A stretch of 64,000 nucleotides of DNA, taken from the NCBI RefSeq assembly GCF_001643015.1, contig NZ_CP015622.1:1563358-1627357 (forward strand), given 5' to 3'. This DNA is from Corynebacterium crudilactis. Its GTDB lineage: Bacteria; Actinomycetota; Actinomycetes; Mycobacteriales; Mycobacteriaceae. The notes below the pieces were generated by a model. It ran no database searches. It was given only the letters and a program-made list of their open reading frames with translations, and was not told where the DNA came from. Of this stretch, positions 41,559 through 50,406 are shown piece after piece (position 1 is the stretch's first letter; the number at the start of each line of letters is the position of its first letter). The translations under genes and the position numbers were made by a program.

Positions 41559-43334
41559 GTGACGAAGGACGAGCAGTATCAAACCAGTTCAAATGCGCCT
41601 CAAGATGGAACACGGTTCCCCAGGGTGCCTCGTCCCCTACGCCAAATTTTTGACACGCTGCCCCGCATTGGAACCGCAGGCTCCCGCTCTGCAACATTGC
41701 ATATTCCCAATGAGGAAACATCACTTGGCACCACGCTTCTCGACGTCGCGAGCGGCGCGGGATCCATCAACGATCGCGATATCGAGGCCTCAGGGGTAAA
41801 CCCAGAACGCATCCGCAAATTCGCCTGGCTGCGCCTCATCGGCACCATGGGAGCTTTACTCATCGCCTTTGGCGCACTCGGTGCTGGAGCACTACCGGTT
41901 GTCAACAATCCGTATGTGGATTTTCCCGGTGGCAACTTCATGGGGCGCATGCTGCAAACCTCATCCATGATCGTGCTCATTGGCGTCGGATTCATGGCGT
42001 TAGCTTGGGTGTTAATGGCACCGATGGTAGGTATCCCATTCAAGCGCAGCGCATCTCGAGACAGCCTGGTCAGCCTGTCCATGCTCAGACGCACTTTTGC
42101 CGCTTGGGTAGCACCCATCATGTTCACTGCTCCACTTTTTACTCAAGATATTTACTCTTATCTCGCGCAAGGATCTATCACCGCACAAGGAATAGACCCC
42201 TATTCAGCAGGTCCCCTTGAGCTGCTGGGTCCAGACAATCATTTAGCACGATCAGTACCCTTTATTTGGGCTCAGTCTCCGTCGCCCTACGGCCCGGTGT
42301 CGCTCGGCATCGCGGCGTCGATAAGCAATCTCACCAACGACAGCATCGTCGGAGGAGTATTTGCGCACCGCTTTGCCTCCCTTCTTGGTGTGATTGCTGC
42401 AGGCTGGGCAATCACGATGCTTGCACGCCGCTGCCGAGTGTCTGAAGAGGCATCCTTTTATCTCGGAGTGCTCAATCCCCTCCTGATCCTGCACCTCATT
42501 GGCGGTATCCACAACGAGTCTATTTTGCTGGGCTTCATGCTGGTCGGCCTGGAGATAGGCCTCCGAGGCGCTGATCGCATCCGAACTGGACTCTGGGGTT
42601 CAGGATGGACCTTTATTGCATTAAGCGGCCTTTTGATATCGTGTGCCGGCCTTGTCAAGGTGACAGGCTTTATCGCTCTCGGATTCGTGGGCATGGCCAT
42701 CGCCCGTGAATTCCATGCTCGTGGACACCGACATAGCACTTCCATAGGGACCGCAGTCCTCACCCAGATCGCTGCGCTGGTCCTCGCTGTAGCGCTCATC
42801 AGCCTCATCACCGGTATCGGTCTAGGATGGATCACCAGCCAAGGTGGAGCTGCCTCGATTCGAAGCTGGATGTCTATCACCACCAATATCGGCGTTTTCT
42901 CTGGATTTATCGGCATGAATTTAGGACTCGGCGATCACACCGACGCGATACTCATTGTCACCCGCGCTGCCGGTGTAGCTGTGGCTGCCGCCTTCATGGT
43001 TCGTATGCTGTTTGCCACATACCGAGGACATATTCACCCGGTGGGAGCACTTGGCGTGGCCACATTTGTGCTGGTTATTCTGTTCCCTGTTGTCCACCCG
43101 TGGTACATGCTGTGGGCCATTGTTCCACTGGCGCCATGGGCAAATAGGCTGTTTTTCCAGCTCGGCGTGATCGCTTATTCCACCGCGTTTAGCTTCTTCG
43201 TGCTCCCACGCGGACTCGCACTTCCAGCTGGAACCGTTTTTTCCATCTACTTCGGCGCAGCCCTAGGATTTGCAGCACTCCTCTTAGCTGGATGGTGGGC
43301 TTTAAGAAGAGCTACAGCCGTTGGTTTAGACTAA
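41559..43334 (+). CDS. mptB: Alpha-(1->6)-mannosyltransferase MptB-like (GT-C)
   Basis: 591 residues, a GT-C membrane glycosyltransferase with about 13 membrane helices starting near residue 95 after a polar N-terminus. The first loop FTQDIYSYLAQGSITAQGIDPYSAGPL holds the acidic catalytic motif expected in GT-C/GT87 enzymes. MptB uses polyprenyl-phosphomannose to start the alpha-1,6-mannan core of lipomannan in Corynebacterium and Mycobacterium. Divergent from sufR, as Rv1459c is from Rv1460. GTG 41559 is chosen: TAGAAT (41546-41551) lies 7 bases upstream, so the mRNA is leaderless; the frame is open to 41526. Confidence 0.92.
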   Translation: MTKDEQYQTSSNAPQDGTRFPRVPRPLRQIFDTLPRIGTAGSRSATLHIPNEETSLGTTLLDVASGAGSINDRDIEASGVNPERIRKFAWLRLIGTMGALLIAFGALGAGALPVVNNPYVDFPGGNFMGRMLQTSSMIVLIGVGFMALAWVLMAPMVGIPFKRSASRDSLVSLSMLRRTFAAWVAPIMFTAPLFTQDIYSYLAQGSITAQGIDPYSAGPLELLGPDNHLARSVPFIWAQSPSPYGPVSLGIAASISNLTNDSIVGGVFAHRFASLLGVIAAGWAITMLARRCRVSEEASFYLGVLNPLLILHLIGGIHNESILLGFMLVGLEIGLRGADRIRTGLWGSGWTFIALSGLLISCAGLVKVTGFIALGFVGMAIAREFHARGHRHSTSIGTAVLTQIAALVLAVALISLITGIGLGWITSQGGAASIRSWMSITTNIGVFSGFIGMNLGLGDHTDAILIVTRAAGVAVAAAFMVRMLFATYRGHIHPVGALGVATFVLVILFPVVHPWYMLWAIVPLAPWANRLFFQLGVIAYSTAFSFFVLPRGLALPAGTVFSIYFGAALGFAALLLAGWWALRRATAVGLD

Positions 43335-43340
43335 GCTACT

Positions 43341-44357
43341 GTGACTTCTGATTTTTTGGCCTCTAGCTCTGATTTTAGAGCTACAGACGGCACCCTTAAC
43401 GCCCTACGCACAAGCCCCCTTGACGATCCTGCGATCGTGGTGAACAACGTAGTGAAAAGATTCGGCGACAAGGATGCGGTTGCTGGAATTTCTTTTGAGG
43501 TACAACGCGGCCAGGTCTTAGCCCTTCTTGGCCCCAATGGCGCTGGAAAAACTACCACCATTGAAATGTGCGAAGGCTTTCTCGCACCGACCTCTGGCAG
43601 CATCAGTGTTTTAGGACTCAATCCCGCCACCGAGCCGGATCAAGTACGACGCCGCATTGGCATCATGCTTCAAGGCGGAGGTTCCTACAGCGGAATCCGC
43701 GTTTTGGAAATGCTTAAACTAGCAGCCTCCTATAACGACAACCCACATGATCCAGAATGGCTTCTAGATCTCGTGGGGTTGAGAGAACAACGCAAAACCA
43801 CTTATCGACGTCTCTCAGGTGGTCAGCAGCAACGCTTATCACTGGCTTTAGCGCTCATCGGGCGCCCCGAGATCATTTTTCTCGATGAACCCACCGCCGG
43901 CATGGACGCACAATCGCGCAATATGGTGTGGGAACTGATCAACGATCTCCGCCGCGATGGAGTCACCGTCGTGCTCACCACACACCTCATGGACGAGGCA
44001 GAAGCTCTAGCCGACCACGTGATTATCGTTGCCAACGGACAAATTCTGGCCAGTGGCACCCCTGATGAACTCACCACACAGCGCGAACACCGCGTAGCAA
44101 CCATCTCACTCGAGACCACCACGCCACTTGATCTAGATAAATTAGCTACTGATCTTGCAGATCTGGGCGAATTGGAGGCACGCGCAAATAGGCCACTGCA
44201 CTATTCGCTGCGAACACAACAAGCCACCCCTGCATCATTAGCCAGCATCACAGCAGCCATCGCGAAGCAAAACGTCCTGATCCGCTCATTAGATACCGGG
44301 CACCGCTCATTAGAAGATGTCTTCTTAGACATAACTGGAAAAGAACTTAGGAGCTAA
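43341..44357 (+). CDS. ABC transporter ATPase (ABC-2 exporter type)
   Basis: 338 residues. Walker A GPNGAGKTTTIEM, signature LSGGQQQRLSLALAL, Walker B IIFLDEPTAGMD, H-loop LTTHLMDEAEALADHVIIVANGQ, and a C-terminal regulatory extension typical of drug/lipid exporters (DrrA-like). Works with the permease that follows after 5 bases. Six bases after mptB. A TAGACT at 43327-43332 overlaps the mptB stop and stands 8 bases before GTG 43341, so an internal leaderless promoter is likely. Mycobacterium has the same position (Rv1458c). Substrate unknown; a cell-envelope precursor is a guess from mptB. Confidence 0.92.
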   Translation: MTSDFLASSSDFRATDGTLNALRTSPLDDPAIVVNNVVKRFGDKDAVAGISFEVQRGQVLALLGPNGAGKTTTIEMCEGFLAPTSGSISVLGLNPATEPDQVRRRIGIMLQGGGSYSGIRVLEMLKLAASYNDNPHDPEWLLDLVGLREQRKTTYRRLSGGQQQRLSLALALIGRPEIIFLDEPTAGMDAQSRNMVWELINDLRRDGVTVVLTTHLMDEAEALADHVIIVANGQILASGTPDELTTQREHRVATISLETTTPLDLDKLATDLADLGELEARANRPLHYSLRTQQATPASLASITAAIAKQNVLIRSLDTGHRSLEDVFLDITGKELRS

Positions 44358-44362
44358 CCATC

Positions 44363-45160
44363 ATGTCTGAATCTTCTCCGCTTCAAGGCACTTCCCGTTT
44401 CCCTGCAGGAACATTTACTCCAGCACCTAAGCGAGCCACTCCAGCAAAAATGCTCGCAGCACAGGGCAAAATGGAATCGCTGCTCTTTCTCCGCCATGGT
44501 GAACAACAGCTTCTGAGCATCATCATCCCGCTGGTTGCACTGATCGCACTGGCAAACTTTGATTTAGTACCAGGAGAAACCTCTTTAAATAAGACTTTCC
44601 CCTTTGCCTTAGCAACCGCTGCCATGAGCTCAGGCTTCACTGGTCAAGCAATCAGCCTTGCCTTTGATCGTCGATATGGAGCTCTCAAAAGAACCGGTGC
44701 CAGCGGGGTTCCGGCCTGGACCATTATTTTCGGCAAAGTAATCGCAGTACTTGCAGTAACCATCGTGCAGATCATCATCCTCGGATCAGTAGCACTCCTC
44801 TTGGGATGGACTGCCCCAATCGGCGGAGTTCTCTTTGGCATCCTCACCCTATTTGTCGGTGTAGCCAGCTTTACAGCCTTCGGCATGCTCATGGGTGGCA
44901 CGATGTCTTCTGAACTAGTCCTCGCCCTAGCAAACCTCATCTGGGTCATACTCTCCGGCCTTGCAGCATGGGCAGTCTTCTCCCCTTCCATCAACGCCTC
45001 CGGCTGGCTCTCCCTCATCCCATCCATCTCACTATCCCAAGGCATGGTCGATGCCTTCAATGGTCAACTCCCCTGGCTCCAACTCGCAATCCTGGCCGGC
45101 TGGTTAACCATCACAGGAGTAGCTGCCAACAAACTCTTCAGCTTCTCCTCCAACCGCTGA
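44363..45160 (+). CDS. ABC-2 type permease
   Basis: 265 residues with six membrane helices (for example SIIIPLVALIALANF, VIAVLAVTIVQIIILGSVALLLGW, GVLFGILTLFVGVASFTAFGMLMGG, LVLALANLIWVILSGLAAW). Residues 1-45 are polar. It has the ABC-2 coupling region LAFDRRYGALKRTGASGVPAW. Partner of the upstream ATPase. Mycobacterium has two permease genes at this place, here only one, so a homodimer is expected. Confidence 0.88.
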   Translation: MSESSPLQGTSRFPAGTFTPAPKRATPAKMLAAQGKMESLLFLRHGEQQLLSIIIPLVALIALANFDLVPGETSLNKTFPFALATAAMSSGFTGQAISLAFDRRYGALKRTGASGVPAWTIIFGKVIAVLAVTIVQIIILGSVALLLGWTAPIGGVLFGILTLFVGVASFTAFGMLMGGTMSSELVLALANLIWVILSGLAAWAVFSPSINASGWLSLIPSISLSQGMVDAFNGQLPWLQLAILAGWLTITGVAANKLFSFSSNR

Positions 45161-45328
45161 CACTTCACCAAACCCTAGAACCCTTATATCCAACCCGGCG
45201 CGCCATATGCATGGTGTCCTGGGTGTGTGGATGAGGGTTTTGTTGTCATGTGTGGGTGTTATGTATCGGGGGATATGGGCATATGTCTCTACATCTATAT
45301 GGCATACGGCTATACGGCTAGGTCTTAT

Positions 45329-45458
45329 GTTCGACTTCACGAGTTCGACTTCTTATCTTCAACTTCTCGTGGTCGACTTCACTAGATTTTTTCAGAAAAC
45401 CCGGGTGAAGTCGAAGGTGAGGTATCGAATATGAGAAGTCGTTGATGTGAAGTCGAAC
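45329..45458. repeat. Three-tier nested inverted repeat built on GTCGACTTCAC-type units
   Basis: Three rightward units GTTCGACTTCAC (45329-45340), GTTCGACTTCT (45343-45353), GGTCGACTTCAC (45371-45382) face three inverted units GTGAAGTCGAA (45405-45415), AGAAGTCG (45434-45441), GTGAAGTCGAAC (45447-45458). They nest: 1 with 6 (12 bp perfect), 2 with 5 (8 bp), 3 with 4 (about 10 bp). The centre holds TTTTTTCAGAAAA. The whole gap 45161-45659 has no gene; the part 45200-45320 is also rich in short GT- and ATAT-type repeats. Confidence 0.7.
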
Positions 45459-45659
45459 TTACGATGAGTTAAGAGGCTTAAGCGTCTTGTCTCTTCCCCC
45501 TCTCATCTATGGGCTCTCTCTTATAGCTAGCCTCTGGTGAGAAGTCCTTTGGTCGGATTTTCTTCGTAAGAGTTCCCTGCTTTCTCAGTGGTATATGCCA
45601 CGTCGTAAATCTTGTGAGGGATTGTCTCGAGCTGTCTGTGACCGGCTAGGATAACCCTC

Positions 45660-46688
45660 GTGTCTACTTCAGTTTCTCCCTCAAATAATCCAATTGAGTT
45701 GAAGCCCATTACCTTTTGGGCGCCGACTACTAAGGTGCAGCGTCTTTTGGCGCTTCTGTTGTTGATTTTTCAGGGAGGCATCACCGTAACGGGTTCTATC
45801 GTTCGTGTGACCGGCTCTGGTCTTGGTTGTGATACGTGGCCGCTGTGCCATGAGGGTTCTTTGGTCCCTGTGGCGGGTGCTGCGCCGTGGATTCACCAGG
45901 CTGTGGAGTTTGGTAACCGTATGCTCACGTTCGTGTTGGTTGCTGCGGCTCTAGCGGTGTTTATTGCGGTGCTTGGTGCTAAGCGACGTAAAGAGATTGT
46001 TGTACATTCGTTTATCCAGGGTCTGGGCATTATTGCGCAGGCTGTTATTGGTGGCATTACGGTGTTGGTTGATCTTCACTGGTACGCGGTGGCGTTGCAC
46101 TTCTTGCCTTCTATGGTTTTGGTGTTCTTGGCAGCTACTTTGTATACCCGTATTGGTGAGCCTGACGATGGTGAGATGAGCTCACCTTTCCCAAATTGGA
46201 TCCGCAATGTTGCTGTGGTTGGTGCCGTAGCGCTTTCTGTTGTGCTTATTACTGGCACAATGACAACAGGTGCTGGCGTTCACTCTGGTGATGCTGATAT
46301 CAGCATGGAGGACCGTTTGGATGTCAATATCGATTGGATTGCTCACGTACACGGTTACAGCATGTATGTGTATCTGTTCTTTACTCTGATTGTGGTTGCA
46401 GGTCTGTACAAGGTGAATGCTTCTAAGCACAATAAGCAGCTTGGTCTCATGTTGATTCTGTTTATTCTGGTACAGGCTGGTATTGGTATCTTGCAGTACC
46501 GTTTAGGTGTTCCTCGTTGGAGCATTCCGTTCCATATTGCAATGTCTTCTGTAGTGGTTGCGTTTACTTCTTTGCTGTGGTCTCAGGGGCGCGTACGCGT
46601 TGGAGGGAAAGCCACTACTACGGGTTCACTAGACGGCGATGCCAAGCTCGAAGTGCTCTCATATCAAAAGGGTGTAAAAACTGCTTAA
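45660..46688 (+). CDS. ctaA: Heme A synthase
   Basis: 342 residues with eight membrane helices. Converts heme O to heme A for the aa3 oxidase. Seen: GSIVRVTGSGLGCDTWPLCHEGSLVPV (the conserved Cys pair region after helix 1), EFGNRMLTFVL (heme-ligand His/Glu zone), WYAVALHFLPSMVLVF and HVHGYSMYVYLFF (His ligands), and PFHIAMSSVVVAFTSLLW. GTG 45660 has TAGGAT (45647-45652) 7 bases upstream, so leaderless. The ctaB gene that supplies heme O is 2 kb downstream on the other strand. Confidence 0.95.
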   Translation: MSTSVSPSNNPIELKPITFWAPTTKVQRLLALLLLIFQGGITVTGSIVRVTGSGLGCDTWPLCHEGSLVPVAGAAPWIHQAVEFGNRMLTFVLVAAALAVFIAVLGAKRRKEIVVHSFIQGLGIIAQAVIGGITVLVDLHWYAVALHFLPSMVLVFLAATLYTRIGEPDDGEMSSPFPNWIRNVAVVGAVALSVVLITGTMTTGAGVHSGDADISMEDRLDVNIDWIAHVHGYSMYVYLFFTLIVVAGLYKVNASKHNKQLGLMLILFILVQAGIGILQYRLGVPRWSIPFHIAMSSVVVAFTSLLWSQGRVRVGGKATTTGSLDGDAKLEVLSYQKGVKTA

Positions 46689-47328
46689 CTAGCACGTTAG
46701 TCAAAGATAGACTCAATCATTTTCCTTTAAGGGGAATCTGGTTGGGTCTTTTTCTATCCCTTGATTTACCGTCTAGTGATCGCTGCTCTTTACAAGGGAC
46801 AACAGATACACAAGTACATCGGGTCTCTACGCTCACAGGCAATTGGTTCTTCTTCCCCTGAGGAGAAGAGCTCTCTGCGTATAGAGAGGCCTTCCGAGAA
46901 TGGTTGTCTCTGGACTCCCCCTCGTGGCGGGATATAGAACCGCTCTCTCATAGCACCTTCGTTTCATTTCGGATCATATGGATAAGATCATCCCGCTGCC
47001 TTATCGGACGTACGCCACGCATAGAGATTGATTCTCCCCGGCGCGCAATATCCACAGAGATCCGAGGTCTCTTGAAGGCGTCTGCAACAGCATTAGTTCC
47101 GTGAGAAACACGTTGCCCTACAGAATTGAGCAAGAAGCACGATCCCCTTGTTCCCATAGCAATGAACAAAGTTGTCGAGGGTCTTAGCGTGCTTAGTACG
47201 AACACGCTATTGACTGCTCTATTTTTGACACGGATGCATGGGCGCCGGCTGAAAGCTATGCGTCAGGAAGGCTTCATTCCACATGATTAGCCTGTGTGCC
47301 GGTTTAAGCGGTGGCATTCTCCTCATAG
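46689..47328. other. Intergenic region between ctaA and qor, no supported gene
   Basis: Large gap (to 47616 including repeat copy B). Contains short hairpins such as CTCTCTGCGTATAGAGAG (46871-46888) and a TTTCCTTTAAGGGGAA stretch right after ctaA. One minus-strand frame (46948-47205, see separate entry) is the only candidate gene. Confidence 0.4.
46948..47205 (-). CDS. Possible small hypothetical protein or gene relic
   Basis: 85-codon frame starting at GTG 47205 (SVFVLSTLRPSTTLFIAMGTRG...) and ending ...DDLIHMIRNETKVL. The frame stays open further upstream without a start codon, which could indicate the tail of a decayed longer gene. Basic, Arg-rich; resembles no family I know. No Shine-Dalgarno. 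Could be chance. Confidence 0.2.
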   Translation of the reverse strand: MFVLSTLRPSTTLFIAMGTRGSCFLLNSVGQRVSHGTNAVADAFKRPRISVDIARRGESISMRGVRPIRQRDDLIHMIRNETKVL

Positions 47329-47556
47329 TATTTGTATCTCACAGGCGCTTGAGAGCGATTCTGAGAGGCCACTTTTTCACGACCTTTTCTATCTCTAAGC
47401 AGCACACCAAACCAGGCGACCAAGCTGGCTGTTTGTCCCTTAGCGTTTGGTCATCTGGTCTGGTCCCCCAACCTTAAGACCACACCAGGCGACCAAAAAC
47501 TTATTTGCCAGCACGGTCTTGGTCACCTGGTCTGCCCCTACGCAGATCTCATGCCC
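47329..47556. repeat. Composite dispersed repeat, copy B
   Basis: Same parts and order as copy A (9050-9295): AGTATTTGTAT, GGCGCTTGAGAGCGATTCTGAG, ACTTTTTCACGAC; hairpin 1 47406-47422 (ACCAAACCAGGCGACCA) with 47448-47464; hairpin 2 47478-47496 with 47519-47535; and a tail ATCTCATGCCCAA like CACTCATGCACCA in copy A. It ends about 60 bases before qor. Confidence 0.75.
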
Positions 47557-47616
47557 AAAGCTAATTTTGCGTCAATTTCCCAACCTTGTCTTTCCGTCAG
47601 GGTTAGTGTGGGGATC

Positions 47617-48585
47617 ATGAAGGCAATTGTAGTGTCCCGCACAGGTGGACCTGAGGTATTGGAATTTACAGAAACTGATGCACCGAAGCCCACTGAGGAT
47701 CAAGTGTTGGTGGAAGTGGAGATGGCAGGTGTCAACTACATAGATACCTACTACCGCCAAGGTGAATATCATTCTCGGCTGCCGTTTATCCCGGGTTTTG
47801 AGGGAACAGGTCGAGTGCTCGAGGATCCCCAGGGGTTGATTGCTCCAGGTACGAAGGTGGCGTGGTGTGATGCCATGGGTTCTTATGCCCAGCAGGTCTG
47901 TGTGCCCCGTGATCGTTTAGTCGCCGTACCAGAGGGTGTGAGTTCGGAGGTTGCTGCGTCGATGCTCATGCAGGGTATTACTGCGCATTATCTGACTAAT
48001 GGTGTCTATGAGCTCGAAGAGGGTGATTCTTGTTTGATTACTGCGGGCGCCGGTGGTGTGGGACTGCTTGCGACACAGATGGCGGCAGCAAAGGGCGTGC
48101 GTGTCTATAGCGTGGTTTCCACCGATGAAAAAGCTGAGCTTGCTTTTGATGCCGGAGCTGTTGAGGTATTCCGTTATTCCGAGAACCTCGCCGAGCAGGT
48201 GCGTCGCCATAACGGTGGTCGTGGTGTTGATGTGGTCTATGACGGCGTGGGTCAATCTACGTTTAATGAATCGCTAGAGGCTGTGCGCCCGCGTGGCACG
48301 GTGTGTCTTTTCGGTGCAGCGTCTGGGCCGGTGGAGCCTTTTGATCCACAGTTGCTCAATACCCACGGTTCTATTTTCTTAACGCGCCCCAGCATCGGCG
48401 CGTGGACCTCTGAAGAGGGAGAATTTGCCAAACGCGCGCAGGCGGTCACCCAGGCAATCGTGGAAGGTTCCTTGCGAGTGCGCGTTACTGGCACTTATTC
48501 GCTTGCCGACGCCTCCCTCGCGCATCATGACCTCCAGGCACGACACACCAGCGGTTCCTTGGTCCTGGAGATCCCTAAAGATTAA
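47617..48585 (+). CDS. qor: NADPH:quinone oxidoreductase (zeta-crystallin type)
   Basis: 322 residues, zinc-free medium-chain dehydrogenase. Seen: GVNYIDTYYRQGEY, FIPGFEGTGRV, the nucleotide motif ITAGAGGVGLLATQMAAAKG (GxGxxG as AGGVG) and GVDVVYDGVGQSTF. It probably reduces quinones or enals one electron or one hydride at a time with NADPH. ATG 47617 (MKAIVVSRTGG) is used: TAGTGT (47604-47609) lies 7 bases upstream, so leaderless; the frame is open to 47551 inside the repeat. Rv1454c is the mycobacterial counterpart. Confidence 0.94.
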   Translation: MKAIVVSRTGGPEVLEFTETDAPKPTEDQVLVEVEMAGVNYIDTYYRQGEYHSRLPFIPGFEGTGRVLEDPQGLIAPGTKVAWCDAMGSYAQQVCVPRDRLVAVPEGVSSEVAASMLMQGITAHYLTNGVYELEEGDSCLITAGAGGVGLLATQMAAAKGVRVYSVVSTDEKAELAFDAGAVEVFRYSENLAEQVRRHNGGRGVDVVYDGVGQSTFNESLEAVRPRGTVCLFGAASGPVEPFDPQLLNTHGSIFLTRPSIGAWTSEEGEFAKRAQAVTQAIVEGSLRVRVTGTYSLADASLAHHDLQARHTSGSLVLEIPKD

Positions 48586-48596
48586 TCACGGGCAAT

Positions 48597-48640
48597 AAAA
48601 AATCCTGGTTGCTGCCTTGTGACAGTAACCAGGATTTTTT
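48597..48640. terminator. Bidirectional terminator between qor and ctaB
   Basis: AAAAAATCCTGGTT (48597-48610) pairs perfectly with 48627-48640, with A-run and T-run at the outer ends serving both converging genes. Confidence 0.9.
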
Positions 48641-48660
48641 CGTCGAAAAGCGAAAATCTT

Positions 48661-49632
48661 TTAGAAGAAGGTGGTGGTCCAACCTAGCATTTCGCCGATG
48701 GTCTCTAGACCAAGGACGGCATCCACAGACAGTGCAACGAACAGCACAGCCAAGTAGTTGTTGGACAAAATGAACAACTTCAACGGCTTCACCTTGCCAC
48801 CATTTTTGATGCCCAGGTGCAGTTTGATCGCCATGAACAAGAAGGTCGCACCAGACAGCACAGCAACAGCAGCGTAGATCCAACCAGTTGCTGGGATGAG
48901 CAAGAAGGTGGTCAAGACTGTAGCGATGGAGTACCACACGATCTGCGCGGTGACCTGTACTGGAGTACGAACAACCGGAAGCATCGGCACACCGGCAGCC
49001 TTGTAATCCTCGCGGTATTTCATGGCCAGAGCCCAGGTGTGTGGTGGGGTCCAGAAGAAGATCACCATGAACAGCACAATTGCCTGCCACCACTGCTGTG
49101 GAACGCCTGCACCGAACTGATCAACAATGACTGCCCAGCCCACAAGCACTGGCATACAACCTGCAGCGCCTCCCCACACGATGTTCATGTGAGTACGTCG
49201 CTTCAGCCACTTGGTGTAGACAAAAATGTAGAAGGCAATCGTGATTAACACGAAAATTCCCGCCAGCATCGAATCACACAGCAGCCACAGCCACAAGAAG
49301 CTCGCTACAGTCAGTACCCACGCGAAAATTGCTGCGTTCCGGTTACTCACTGTGTGGCGCACCAAAGGTCTCGCCCTGGTGCGTCCCATATGCTGATCGA
49401 TATCAGAGTCTGCCACCATGTTGAAGGTGTTCGCAGCTGCGGCACCCATCCAGCCACCGAAAACAGTCAGCAGGATCAAGACGATGTTGTTTTCCCCACG
49501 CTCTGCCTGCAGCATGGTGGGGATTGTGGCAACAAGTAGAAGTTCGATCACCCTGGGCTTTGTTAGCGCAATATAGGCCTTGATCGTCTCCAAGGGTTTT
49601 CCTCCACAACGTTGCATTTTCAAATCACTCAT
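48661..49632 (-). CDS. ctaB: Protoheme IX farnesyltransferase (heme O synthase)
   Basis: 323 residues, UbiA-type prenyltransferase with about nine membrane helices. Adds the farnesyl chain to heme B, giving heme O. The Mg-diphosphate motifs are visible: [21 protein letters not shown] (Asp-rich first motif) and [18 protein letters not shown] (second). N-terminus [20 protein letters not shown] is the family start. Heme O goes on to CtaA encoded nearby. Confidence 0.96.
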   Translation of the reverse strand: MSDLKMQRCGGKPLETIKAYIALTKPRVIELLLVATIPTMLQAERGENNIVLILLTVFGGWMGAAAANTFNMVADSDIDQHMGRTRARPLVRHTVSNRNAAIFAWVLTVASFLWLWLLCDSMLAGIFVLITIAFYIFVYTKWLKRRTHMNIVWGGAAGCMPVLVGWAVIVDQFGAGVPQQWWQAIVLFMVIFFWTPPHTWALAMKYREDYKAAGVPMLPVVRTPVQVTAQIVWYSIATVLTTFLLIPATGWIYAAVAVLSGATFLFMAIKLHLGIKNGGKVKPLKLFILSNNYLAVLFVALSVDAVLGLETIGEMLGWTTTFF

Positions 49633-50217
49633 GTATTTAAGGTGTGCGCCTTTATCAATTAAATATCCCTACGGTGAGCGGATACCTTGTAACTAGATCC
49701 ACGCTTAGACAAATATAGTGCCAAAACGATTACTCAAGACATTTTCTAAAGCACACGGCAATTTAGTCGGTTGAAGTGTATAAAAAGTTCCCAAAGCAAT
49801 CTTTTTAGTGTTTTTCAATCTTTTTCACTGTGCTAATGCACTTAAAAAGCGTCAAACATATACTTCAACTTCTTAAAATCACCTTTGATGGTTCCGGTAT
49901 AAGAATGTGCCTAAAACACACCGGAACCAGACCTAGCCATGCTATCGTCTCTCTCCACTAATTGAGTAATCGGAACAATGTGGGTGTAGGAACCATTCCA
50001 TTGCTCCGGAGTGCTAAGCGAAACACAACCTCTCCTAGCTGGTGTTCGAAGAGTACTAAAAGTGGATCATGCGGGTACGGCGTGAACGTGAATCTGTGGC
50101 GCGAAGGCAAAATTATTCGTTTTTATGAAAAATTTCTTCCGCAAAAGCCCATGTCGCACGACTTTGCGAAAAGATTGGTCACACCTTTCACACATTTAGA
50201 CCACACTTGGTTATAAA
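49633..50217. other. Divergent promoter region ctaB / tkt with one hairpin
   Basis: AT-rich 585 bases. The hairpin TGGTTCCGGT (49889-49898) / ACCGGAACCA (49920-49929) has 10 bp perfect arms; inside, TGTG and CACA can pair too. For tkt a -10 TATAAA (50212-50217) is plausible, with no strong -35. No coding frame is supported. Confidence 0.5.
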
Positions 50218-50406
50218 ATGGGTTCAACATCACTATGGTTAGAGGTGTTGAAAGATCAGATTGAGATGAAGCTAATTTTCCGAAGAACTTTCGGGGTAAC
50301 GCATTTTTATCAATTTGAGCCAATTAACCTAAAGCGTAGGTCTGATCATCAGATCAACGTGTACGAACCAAAAACTTGGTCCCCGGTTTACCCCAGGAAG
50401 GATTGA
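50218..50406 (+). other. Leader ORF overlapping the tkt start codon
   Basis: A 62-codon frame from ATG 50218 (MGSTSLWLEVLKDQIEMK...) ends ...WSPVYPRKD with TGA at 50404-50406, overlapping the TTG start of tkt (50403-50405) as TTGA. Near its start TTCAACATC/AGGTGTTGAA can form a hairpin. If the TATAAA at 50212 is the -10 box, the ATG itself would not be in the transcript, so real translation is uncertain. Confidence 0.3.

Noticed and set aside
50175..50210. GlxR (CRP-type) site upstream of tkt
   Set aside because: Pieces such as GGTCACACC and TTTCACAC occur, but TGTGAN6TCACA symmetry is absent.
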